A stretch of DNA of 64,000 bases from Chitinophagaceae bacterium (lineage in GTDB: Bacteria > Bacteroidota > Bacteroidia > Chitinophagales > Chitinophagaceae). The position numbers were made by a program, and so were the translations under genes. The DNA lies in contig JAHBTK010000001.1 in NCBI GenBank assembly GCA_019638625.1, positions 173,434 through 237,433 of the forward strand. Reading direction: 5' to 3'. The notes below the pieces were generated by a model that worked only from the letters and a program-made list of their open reading frames with translations, did no database searches and was not told the DNA's origin. Numbering within the stretch: position 1 is the first letter of the stretch; each line of letters begins with the position of its first letter. Positions 1 through 6,950 of the stretch are shown here, piece after piece.

Positions 1-1510
1 GGCTGAATTTTGGCGCAACGGGAACGGGTGGTTCTTTCTCGCAACCGCATCCCGAAGAAGCGCTGACGGAGGAAAGTACGGATTCTCCCACCGTATCGGG
101 TTGTAACGAGGGATCGTTTTCCAGTGTCATTCCATGGTCCGCAAGCAGGTTATTCCCTAGGGCCACGCTTACATTGTCATGGTAGGTAGTATCATTCAAC
201 GAGGACAGGCACAGGGGAAAAGGCAGGGCATCTTCCTCTCTCCATGTAATGAGTGTGACGGGAATGCCGGATGATAAAGGAGATGCGGGAGATGAGAGTT
301 CTGCAAACAACGGATCATGGGTAAGTTCTATTGCTGTCAGCCGTACTGCATGCCGGTGAGCCGGGTCGGCATCGGCCGGGTTACCGGTTTGCGGTCCCTT
401 TGCTTCCATAAAAATGAGTACCTGCCCGGGTTTCAGGGTGGAAAGGTCGCCACTTAACGCGGCCTGGGTGGCTCCCTTAGGGAGGCAGCATTCGCGGTCG
501 CCCCAGGTGTAAAAATTAATTCTGTTGTGCTGCCTGCGAAGTTCTTCATCGTGCATGGGTTCAAACACTGATACTCCTTCGGCGAGTGCTTTTTCAAACA
601 GATTGGAATCCGGACGAAAAGCTGCCGGAAATTCAGAGAATGATTTTGTAATGAAACGCGTGGTTATGCTGTCGTCAATTTTCTTTTGGATGGTAACGGC
701 GCCCGGAAAATCATCCGCGATATCAATGTGTACCCAGGTGCGGGCATTACATCCGTCATGCATATAATAGTCTACCAGGCGTGCATGTCTTTTTATGGAA
801 ATTCGTTTGCGGGCGGTACCAAGATAGGCTTCTGTCGCAACAGCATCCTGCCTGTAGCTAAGATAGTCGGCTGCATATGCCAGCGCTTCCACCAGCATAA
901 TACCCAGGTCGGCCGGATTTCGTTCCTTCCATTGCGGCATGGTCACCGCCATGCGGTCAAGCATCAGTTGCCGGAAGCTGGCGTAGTCCTTGGCAAGATA
1001 ATTGATTTCCGGTTGTGTCACCGGTTCCGGCCCGCAGTCACATGCCGGCTTACAATCAAAATCATTCGGACATAATACCTTGAAAGAAAATGTTATTAAG
1101 GAAAGAATGGGATCAAAACCATCCGGCTGTTCGCTGGTTTTATGATCCTTTACGAGCCGGAGGATATATGGTGAAAAATCCCCCGCTTCTTTTACTTTTA
1201 CTAACAGCACTTTTTGCGGGTCCGGTCCGGGAGGTGGTGACAGCGGCGAGGCGGGAGGTGATTCCTGGTAGCCTATAGCTACCTCCACTACTTCGATATT
1301 TTTTATCCGCTCACCGCCTTCAATCCTTATATTGTCCTTCGTGATCGTTCCGGGCGCAAGTTCCTTCACAAAGTGAACATACAGGGTTGTTTGCCTGTCT
1401 GCAACATCATCAGCCGGGTCATCCGCAATTTCCAGGAACTCGATCCCGTTGAGAAAAGGATGATTTTTTACCGCATTCCGGCGACGTTCGTCACAACAAT
1501 AATTCTTCAT
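1..1510 (-). CDS. eCIS baseplate J-like protein (partial, C-terminus off left edge)
   Basis: The minus-strand frame is open from an ATG at 1508-1510 to the left edge, giving 503 codons with no stop. It begins 11 nt after the gp25 gene. The protein starts MKNYCCDERRRNAV and carries a Cys-rich stretch near residues 140-150. After that comes a region typical of putative baseplate assembly proteins, with the run NPADLGIMLVEALAYAADYL near residue 190. Afp11-type proteins of contractile injection systems form the baseplate wedge with gp25 and trigger sheath contraction. The assignment rests on this motif and on its place directly after gp25, PAAR and spike genes. The C-terminal part lies outside the window. 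Confidence 0.8.
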   Translation of the reverse strand, partial: MKNYCCDERRRNAVKNHPFLNGIEFLEIADDPADDVADRQTTLYVHFVKELAPGTITKDNIRIEGGERIKNIEVVEVAIGYQESPPASPLSPPPGPDPQKVLLVKVKEAGDFSPYILRLVKDHKTSEQPDGFDPILSLITFSFKVLCPNDFDCKPACDCGPEPVTQPEINYLAKDYASFRQLMLDRMAVTMPQWKERNPADLGIMLVEALAYAADYLSYRQDAVATEAYLGTARKRISIKRHARLVDYYMHDGCNARTWVHIDIADDFPGAVTIQKKIDDSITTRFITKSFSEFPAAFRPDSNLFEKALAEGVSVFEPMHDEELRRQHNRINFYTWGDRECCLPKGATQAALSGDLSTLKPGQVLIFMEAKGPQTGNPADADPAHRHAVRLTAIELTHDPLFAELSSPASPLSSGIPVTLITWREEDALPFPLCLSSLNDTTYHDNVSVALGNNLLADHGMTLENDPSLQPDTVGESVLSSVSASSGCGCEKEPPVPVAPKFS

Positions 1511-1521
1511 ATCATGCTGTT

Positions 1522-1872
1522 CTATCGTAAAAACTTTGCCACCACGGGCTCCTGTGTCCGGCGTATGATATAGGCCACTGTTACCTGCAGCGTTGCATCC
1601 CGGTTGATCACCTCTACACTGTTTACCTCAATTAAATCGCCCAACCATTGCTGAAGAGATGCCTGTACCATAAATTGTGTAGTAATAGCCAACTCATCGC
1701 TGTTGGGTTCAAATACCAGTTGAAGCAGCCCGCTTCCGAAATCCGGGCGGTTCACTCTTTCACCGGGAGCGGTAAACAAAACCTGCTCGATCATATCGCG
1801 GATATGACGATCGTCATCTGTTTGTGCGGTGCGCCCGGTGTTATCAAACCGGAAGGGATATTTTATGTTCAT
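1522..1872 (-). CDS. eCIS gp25/GPW-family baseplate wedge protein
   Basis: A 116-residue protein of the length usual for the gp25/GPW family (Afp9 equivalent). It starts MNIKYPFRFDNTGRTA and contains the family pattern of an early DxxHIRDMIEQVLFTAPGERV segment followed by RPDFGSGLLQLVFEP. In T4-like machines gp25 carries the EPR-type motif that joins the wedge to the first sheath ring; here the matching place reads FEPNSDEL. The gene sits between the PAAR-like tip gene and the J-like gene, as in other eCIS loci. Its ATG is 6 nt from the PAAR gene stop, so the two are co-transcribed. Confidence 0.9.
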   Translation of the reverse strand: MNIKYPFRFDNTGRTAQTDDDRHIRDMIEQVLFTAPGERVNRPDFGSGLLQLVFEPNSDELAITTQFMVQASLQQWLGDLIEVNSVEVINRDATLQVTVAYIIRRTQEPVVAKFLR

Positions 1873-1878
1873 AGTTAT

Positions 1879-2199
1879 TTACATGCCGGTTACCCTCATC
1901 TGGGTGGTGGTAATCAGTAAAGGTGTTCCATTGGGGGTGCAGATGGCCTGGCTGTCCATTAACAAAACGGGCATACCGTTTGACGTTACACGGGTAGCGC
2001 CGGTGATCCATTGTGCGGTTACACAAGGAACAGGGCTGCCGGAGACATTAAAAACACATCCTGCTATCGTATAGGGAAATGGTTGTGTTACGATCGGCTG
2101 TCCGCTTACCAGCACCCGCGGATTGGGTGAGGTAGGCTGTGCCTGTCCTGCATGTGCACACATCACAACAGCTCCTACGTGCAATAATGGTCCTGGCAT
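1879..2199 (-). CDS. PAAR-like spike tip protein
   Basis: A 106-residue protein starting MPGPLLHVGAVVMCAHAG. It has short beta-strand repeats with Cys and His, and a segment GVxPVLLMDSQAICTPNG-like near residues 74-90 that resembles PAAR-like and DUF4280-type tip proteins. These fold as a small cone bound to a metal ion at the end of the gp5/VgrG spike and sharpen it for membrane puncture. Its position between the OB-fold spike gene and gp25 equals that of Afp10. No toxin extension is present. The family assignment is by pattern and context. Confidence 0.8.
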   Translation of the reverse strand: MPGPLLHVGAVVMCAHAGQAQPTSPNPRVLVSGQPIVTQPFPYTIAGCVFNVSGSPVPCVTAQWITGATRVTSNGMPVLLMDSQAICTPNGTPLLITTTQMRVTGM

Positions 2200-2203
2200 A
2201 TTG

Positions 2204-2725
2204 TTATACGATGGTTAAAGCACCGGCATTGATGTTCACTGAAGGGCCGGACATTATAATGCTGGCGCCTTTCCCGTTTTGAATATAGATGCCGGTATCG
2301 TTTACTATAATAGAGGCGCCGGTCGTGCTTTTCAGCATGATGCCTCCTGTAGGACCGGGCAGGTCGCTTACTACAATGGTATTTTGCCCGGTGGTTTGCA
2401 AAACAATATTGGGAGAAGCAGGTATGCCGGCAAAAGCGAGTGCGGGCACTTCTGCCGCGGAACCCCAGAAGCCTCCTGTCCAGATAGGATAGTCGGGATT
2501 CCCTCCTTCAAATTCAATCCATACACCTGAACCAATAAGGGGAATAACATATACGCCCATCTGCGGACCGGCTATAGGCACACAGGGCATTGCCCAGGTA
2601 GACAAACCCAGACCCAGCACGTCCGGCACCTGTACCATTAAACGTGCTTTCTGCAACGGATCAATATTGTTGAGCACCAGTCCGCGGTATTTACCATAAT
2701 ATTTTTCTTCAGGCATGATCATCAT
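2204..2725 (-). CDS. eCIS spike protein, gp5/gpV OB-fold (C-terminal half of an Afp8-like spike)
   Basis: A 173-residue protein. The N-terminal part, with KYRGLVLNNIDPLQKARLMVQV and later GSGVWIEFEGGNPDYPIWTGGF, matches the OB-fold of phage baseplate assembly protein V and the VgrG gp5 domain. The C-terminal part, residues 115-173, is a run of short alternating valine/isoleucine-glycine strands expected for the triple-stranded beta-helix needle. In Afp8 and VgrG this module is fused to the hub domain. Here it is a separate gene whose ATG begins 2 nt after the hub gene stop. Three in-frame ATG codons lie within the first four codons, so the exact start is uncertain. Confidence 0.88.
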   Translation of the reverse strand: MMIMPEEKYYGKYRGLVLNNIDPLQKARLMVQVPDVLGLGLSTWAMPCVPIAGPQMGVYVIPLIGSGVWIEFEGGNPDYPIWTGGFWGSAAEVPALAFAGIPASPNIVLQTTGQNTIVVSDLPGPTGGIMLKSTTGASIIVNDTGIYIQNGKGASIIMSGPSVNINAGALTIV

Positions 2726-2727
2726 TT

Positions 2728-3855
2728 TTATACCGGCACTTTTGCCAGTGTAGACAGCAATCCGTTGCGGGATAGCGTAAAGTCCTGCTTGTATTCCCCG
2801 CGTTGTATTTTGTGCGTAACGGATTTTACGTAGTATAAGCCATTAAATGCATCCCCCGCACCACGAACGCCCACCAGTCCTCTTGCTTTAAGCACATGAC
2901 CGTATCGCAGTACATTCAGGCTGCCTGTTCCTGTTACCGCATCAGAGCTTCTTGAGGCTTCCGCCAGCCCGAGTGCGATTGCCTGTACCGGGTTCAGCTT
3001 TGCCGTATCCCGCATCATCGGGAACTGGACCGGTATGGCAGGTATAGCGCCCAGGGGTGGGTTAAACGGACTGATATCCGGTATCGGTATCGGGATAGGC
3101 GCCCGGGTTTCTTCATTCTGGATAAAAACAATGGGCATTTTTTTGGAGGCGCCATTGAAACTGAAGTTCATCGATTCTACATTGCTGTGAACATCCATGT
3201 TCCCGTTCAGTGCAGGTTGGGGTATACCTGTTTTTATCTCAGGGCCCCAGTAAGCGATATTGGTTCCGGCCACCGGTCCTGCTTCTACATAAAACACATA
3301 CCCTACATCTTTGGCGAGCTGGTTCACATAGGCAAGATCGGTGCCCTGGTGTACCGGTATTTTAGAAGTGGGTATAGGAACATCAAAAAATACACTGGGT
3401 ATTACCATGGGGATCATCCCGAAAACAGCGTACTTCGCAATGATCAGCGCGACCCTTGCTTCGGCAGGCATACAGGGATAGGGGATCCCGGTAAAATCTA
3501 TTACCCCCATGGCAGCGGACAGGTCTACTCCTGTAACCGTAAGGGTAGACTGACCTGTCTGCACATTGGGCGTCACCTGGTGATGCCCGATCATGCCGTC
3601 GATCAACACATGTGGCGTACCATTCACCGTAACGGTTATAATCGTTCTGATAAAAGGCCCCACCTGCCCCAATAGTAGTAATAATGTAGCTAAGGGCGAT
3701 TTACTGCTGAAGCTGAAAGTCAACTGGAAGCCGCTTGGCTCGTCTGTGGAATTTTTTACCTGCACGCTCACCAATGCATCTATGATGGCTTGGGGAACCG
3801 GTACCGGAACAACGGGACCGATCAGCAAAGAAAGATTTATTTTTCCTTTAAGCAT
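2728..3855 (-). CDS. eCIS hub protein, gp27/VgrG N-terminal type (phage late control D family)
   Basis: A 375-residue protein. Features typical of the gp27-like hub are a conserved strand near residue 70 with VNGTPHVLIDGMIGHHQVTP, the LTVTGVDLSAAMGV segment, a middle region with QGTDLAYVNQLAKDVGYVFYV, and a C-terminal HVLKARGLVGVRGAGDAFNGLYYVKSVTH that matches phage late control D proteins. Hub trimers adapt the six-fold tube to the three-fold spike. The next gene supplies the OB-fold and needle, so this is the N-terminal half of a split Afp8/VgrG. The ATG lies 1 nt from the LysM gene stop. Confidence 0.9.
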   Translation of the reverse strand: MLKGKINLSLLIGPVVPVPVPQAIIDALVSVQVKNSTDEPSGFQLTFSFSSKSPLATLLLLLGQVGPFIRTIITVTVNGTPHVLIDGMIGHHQVTPNVQTGQSTLTVTGVDLSAAMGVIDFTGIPYPCMPAEARVALIIAKYAVFGMIPMVIPSVFFDVPIPTSKIPVHQGTDLAYVNQLAKDVGYVFYVEAGPVAGTNIAYWGPEIKTGIPQPALNGNMDVHSNVESMNFSFNGASKKMPIVFIQNEETRAPIPIPIPDISPFNPPLGAIPAIPVQFPMMRDTAKLNPVQAIALGLAEASRSSDAVTGTGSLNVLRYGHVLKARGLVGVRGAGDAFNGLYYVKSVTHKIQRGEYKQDFTLSRNGLLSTLAKVPV

Positions 3856-3856
3856 T

Positions 3857-4210
3857 TCAGAGGCCTGGTATGTTTTGTGACTGGGCGATCAACAGTTGCT
3901 TTCCGGGTTCATCCGTAAGCTCTTCCGGTTTCATGGCATTATTGGCATCTGCCAACTGCCAGAATTGTTCAGGGTCGCCGATGGAGCCGGCTGCGATATT
4001 ATCCAAACGGTCACCCTGCTTCACATGATAGGCACCGGTTAATGACAGGCTTTCCGGAGGAGGAATGAAACGCCTGCGCAAACAGGCTATGGTTTTTCCC
4101 CCGCCTGTTTTCAGGGTTGTTGTTTCAATCCTGTAATACCGGCTGGTTACCGGGAATTGATTGGCAGGCACATTCCCGGATTGCAGAATGATCTGTAAAG
4201 GATCTTTCAT
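3857..4210 (-). CDS. LysM-domain eCIS protein (C-terminal half of an Afp7-like protein)
   Basis: A 117-residue protein. Residues about 60-92 form a LysM-like module, YHVKQGDRLDNIAAGSIGD followed by PEQFWQLADANN. The N-terminal 50 residues, with FPVTSRYYRIETTTLK and RRRFIPPPE, resemble the small adaptor preceding LysM in tail-hub proteins of the gpX/gp53 type. In Afp7 a tube-like domain and LysM are in one chain. Here the tube-like domain is the gene before (4224-4877), 13 nt away. LysM modules in tails usually bind neighbouring baseplate parts rather than free peptidoglycan; its role here is inferred. Confidence 0.85.
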   Translation of the reverse strand: MKDPLQIILQSGNVPANQFPVTSRYYRIETTTLKTGGGKTIACLRRRFIPPPESLSLTGAYHVKQGDRLDNIAAGSIGDPEQFWQLADANNAMKPEELTDEPGKQLLIAQSQNIPGL

Positions 4211-4223
4211 AATATCATCATTA

Positions 4224-4877
4224 TTATGGAATGTTTGTTAACCCGAGCGTACTTAAAAGCCCGGGCTTGAATTTCGCGGCAAGCTGTTCCTTTTGCTGGT
4301 GGTAAGCCATATATATATTACCGCCTTTATGGCCGTGGCCGAGGTCATCCACCGTAAGTACCTGCATGCCGAGACTGACTTTGGCCAGAATAGGATTGAG
4401 CATCGGATCAAAAGCTTCTTCTGTAATACTGAAACTGGTGATCTTGACGGGCACCACCCTGTTTTTGCTCCATACAAACAGGATCAATGGACCTTCTTCG
4501 GGTACTATTTCCAGCGAGCCGGCGGAAGAAAGACTGTTGTTGGCCAGCAGGGCACTGCTCCTGGGATATACCATGGATTCCAGTGCTGACAGTATAGGCG
4601 CCAGGCCATTTTCCTGTACTTCCGGGTTTTGATCGGGGAACTCCAGTTGATCTGTCGCATCAATTTCCGCCTCAAGCGTATAGGTTTCCACTGGCGGCCC
4701 TTTCAATCGCAGGGCCTCGGCCTGGCTGGCGTTCTCTATTGCCTGCCCCTTTAGTGAATAGGATAGCGAGCCCGGGTTGTACTGTAAAGAGATAATCCTT
4801 TCAATAGCCGAACTGGTGGCATTCAACAGAACGATACCGGCTTTCAGTACACGGGGAGAGCGGGGGAAGGTGGTCAT
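4224..4877 (-). CDS. CIS tube-like protein (Afp7-type inner tube/hub adaptor)
   Basis: A 217-residue protein. Its N-terminus contains the hallmark of the CIS tube N-terminal family: a short lead VLKAGIVLLN, then IISLQYNPGSLSYSL, in which the Q-x-NP-x-x-L motif is the family signature. Residues 50-160 form the tube-like beta-barrel with LEAEIDATDQLEFP. The chain ends soon after residue 205, without LysM, which is encoded by the next gene. It would cap the hub and start tube polymerisation. A frameshifted copy of its first 40 codons lies at 6786-6897, upstream of effector 1. The gene follows effector 1 after 54 nt. Confidence 0.88.
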   Translation of the reverse strand: MTTFPRSPRVLKAGIVLLNATSSAIERIISLQYNPGSLSYSLKGQAIENASQAEALRLKGPPVETYTLEAEIDATDQLEFPDQNPEVQENGLAPILSALESMVYPRSSALLANNSLSSAGSLEIVPEEGPLILFVWSKNRVVPVKITSFSITEEAFDPMLNPILAKVSLGMQVLTVDDLGHGHKGGNIYMAYHQQKEQLAAKFKPGLLSTLGLTNIP

Positions 4878-4931
4878 TAGCTAATAGTTTACCTTTAATT
4901 TATCTAAGATCAGATGATCTGTGCGATGAAT

Positions 4932-6809
4932 TTATTTTACTAAATGACTGTTTCTGGCAGCTTCTATTTGATCATCAGAAAGACAATCCTTACCGGTTGC
5001 TACGCTGGTTTGAGCCATTATATTGTCAAGGTTGGATGGATGTCCAAGACCTGCTATTAAGTGCCCCACTTCATGGGCAAGCACCCTGTCGGTTGTTGTA
5101 TTTTCCTGTATGACAGCATCTGAATCCACGTAAGCTAAGGCCCATAAACTGGGGATATTCTCCTTTTTTTTAATATAGTACATAGAAACTTCGTTTGAGG
5201 CTGTGTTTTTAGCCAGGAGTGCTTTTTCTTCCGCAGTATAACTCGCTTTTCGGGGTGGATCCCCGCTAACATTGAGCATTGCATTTGTGCCCAGAATGGT
5301 CTTGGTATCCGCTTCATTTATTGTTTCCGCATTGCCGGCTTTGATATCTATGCCGGCCGTCTTATAAACTTTATTTGCATAGGTTAATTGGGACGTAAAA
5401 TGGGCATTAGTGCTTCCACCCCACAAATAGGTTGGTCTGATTGTCATTGTTTTTACTGGCGTAGGTGGACTAGTACTTGTTGTGCAAGCGTTTTCTTTTT
5501 GGTTTACAGTTTGGCTACTGCATCGCTGAATCTTTAGCCCCGATCTTAGCGCCGGCACGAGCGTTTTGATACTTTTCGGATTTGTCCATAAAGATGTTAC
5601 TACGCTGGTGGCCGTTTTATCCGCATCCGCTTCCAATTGGTTGTAGCTGTCGTCTCCGGTTTCCATTTTATCAACTGAATTTTCTGTGCCTCTTTGCTGT
5701 ATGGTATGTGCCAGTTCATGAGCGATCAATGCATCGCCTAAGGGTGTTTCCGGTTGGTATTCACCGGTTCCGAAAGCAATGTGATTACCTACCGTAAAAG
5801 CTCTTGCATTCACCTGGTTGGAAAGCCCGGATGCCGTAGAATCAGTATGTGTTCGTACGTTGGAGAAGCTTGTTCCAAAAGCAGTCTCCATACGGGAACG
5901 GACACCCGATGAAAGCGGCTGCCCTTCTCCCAGTTGTTGCCTGATTACCTGCGGGTCATCCGCTCTTCTTACACCACCGTTTTTCGCCTTCGCCTGCACC
6001 GGTGCCGGAGACTCTCCCGGAAGGGTAGTGGGTACTCCATCAGGAATACCGCTCAGCCTGCCTGTTCTTACCCATATTTCCGCTGCCCGCAAGGCTCTTT
6101 GACTGATGATAGCAATGTATGCTTCCGCTGTTGTGGCGCCGGCAACATCCGGTGCATATTTACGGGCTGTTTTTTCAATATGCGCCGCATCTTTTTCCTG
6201 GTAGAGGTCCAGCCAGTAGTTCAGATAGGGACATCCGTCGGTTGTTTGTCCTACGGTGGCCAATACCGGTCCGATCGTATTGCAGATCGCTGATCTCAGG
6301 TTTTGGAGAAATGCCGTTTTGTGCATTTGTCCTTCCGACAGTTCATTAGCGGAATCATCCACTATCAGCCCCGCGATCGTTTGTTGTGGTTCATTGGCTG
6401 TTTCACTTTCTTCCGCCTCTGTTAACTCCGTTGCCGGAGACATTTCTTCCGTTTGTTCTGTTGTGCTTTGTTCAGGTGCAGCTTGTTCCGTTGCTGAGAT
6501 ATCTGCCACACCATCCCGGTCTTTTGTAGCTTCCGCTGCCGCCTGGCATTTGGGACAGGAGCAGCCTGCACCGTCTTTGGCGCAGCACTGTACCTGCTCA
6601 TGGGTTTGCCGTTGAGGGAACACGGGTATATGCGTAAAACTAAAGCCGGCATTGCCAGGTGGCAGGTTACCGACCTTACCCTTTTCGACAGGAGCAGCAT
6701 CCTGTTTCAAACCGGTTTTCGCACGGAAAAGGAAGTCGTTATTCCTCTGTACGTGATTGATATTTGGCGAAAGACTTTTCACAACACCGTTTTTTGCATA
6801 AATGCTCAA
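4932..6809 (-). CDS. eCIS effector 1: DUF4157 core with C-terminal zinc metalloprotease-like tail
   Basis: 625 residues. The head (1-70) is polar and unlike the other two effectors. The core (72-430) has a Cys cluster at 75-88 (CC, CSC, C), an acidic Glu/Thr-rich linker (95-145), a helical region (155-250) and the DUF4157 eCIS-core domain (about 295-372) with FSNVRTHTD and HELAH at 364-368. It ends at QRC (428-430). The tail (431-625) carries a second zincin motif, HEVGH at 579-583, with a further His at 590 and Met at 598, suggesting a metzincin-like protease. DUF4157 marks eCIS cargo or effectors. The only possible start near the open-frame limit is TTG at 6807-6809, inside a remnant of the CIS tube gene. 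The true substrate is unknown. Confidence 0.85.
   Translation of the reverse strand: MSIYAKNGVVKSLSPNINHVQRNNDFLFRAKTGLKQDAAPVEKGKVGNLPPGNAGFSFTHIPVFPQRQTHEQVQCCAKDGAGCSCPKCQAAAEATKDRDGVADISATEQAAPEQSTTEQTEEMSPATELTEAEESETANEPQQTIAGLIVDDSANELSEGQMHKTAFLQNLRSAICNTIGPVLATVGQTTDGCPYLNYWLDLYQEKDAAHIEKTARKYAPDVAGATTAEAYIAIISQRALRAAEIWVRTGRLSGIPDGVPTTLPGESPAPVQAKAKNGGVRRADDPQVIRQQLGEGQPLSSGVRSRMETAFGTSFSNVRTHTDSTASGLSNQVNARAFTVGNHIAFGTGEYQPETPLGDALIAHELAHTIQQRGTENSVDKMETGDDSYNQLEADADKTATSVVTSLWTNPKSIKTLVPALRSGLKIQRCSSQTVNQKENACTTSTSPPTPVKTMTIRPTYLWGGSTNAHFTSQLTYANKVYKTAGIDIKAGNAETINEADTKTILGTNAMLNVSGDPPRKASYTAEEKALLAKNTASNEVSMYYIKKKENIPSLWALAYVDSDAVIQENTTTDRVLAHEVGHLIAGLGHPSNLDNIMAQTSVATGKDCLSDDQIEAARNSHLVK
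5520..6596 (-). repeat. Effector core repeat, copy 1
   Basis: This stretch encodes residues 72-430 of effector 1, from the QVQCC motif to the QRC junction. It is a long direct repeat of copies 2 and 3, with near identity at protein level and long identical DNA runs, for example over the QAKAKNGG region. The sharp fall in similarity on both sides marks the ends of the duplicated core. Confidence 0.85.
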
Positions 6810-6897
6810 ACTACCGGATTACACTGCAAAGAGATGATCCTTTAAATACATTCAGGAGAACGGACTCAACTTTGAGTACATGAGAAATGGCAGTCAT
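6786..6897 (-). pseudogene. Remnant of the 5' end of a second CIS tube-like gene
   Basis: Reading on the minus strand from an ATG at 6895-6897 gives MTAISHVLKVESVLLN, which parallels the start of the intact CIS tube gene at 4877 (MTTF..VLKAGIVLLN). After a 13-nt deletion the reading frame shifts and continues as RIISLQCNP, against RIISLQYNP in the intact gene. At DNA level AAAGGAT-ATCTCTTT-CAGT is shared. One more base is lost before GSLS, whose Leu codon (TTG) serves as the start codon of effector 1. The distance from the preceding effector stop (53 nt) matches the 54 nt seen before the intact gene. It is a broken duplicate, not a working gene. Confidence 0.7.
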
Positions 6898-6950
6898 GAT
6901 TTAAAAGTATCTGGTCTGTCTCCAGGGTTATAGCCTGCTTCTGGAAGTTT

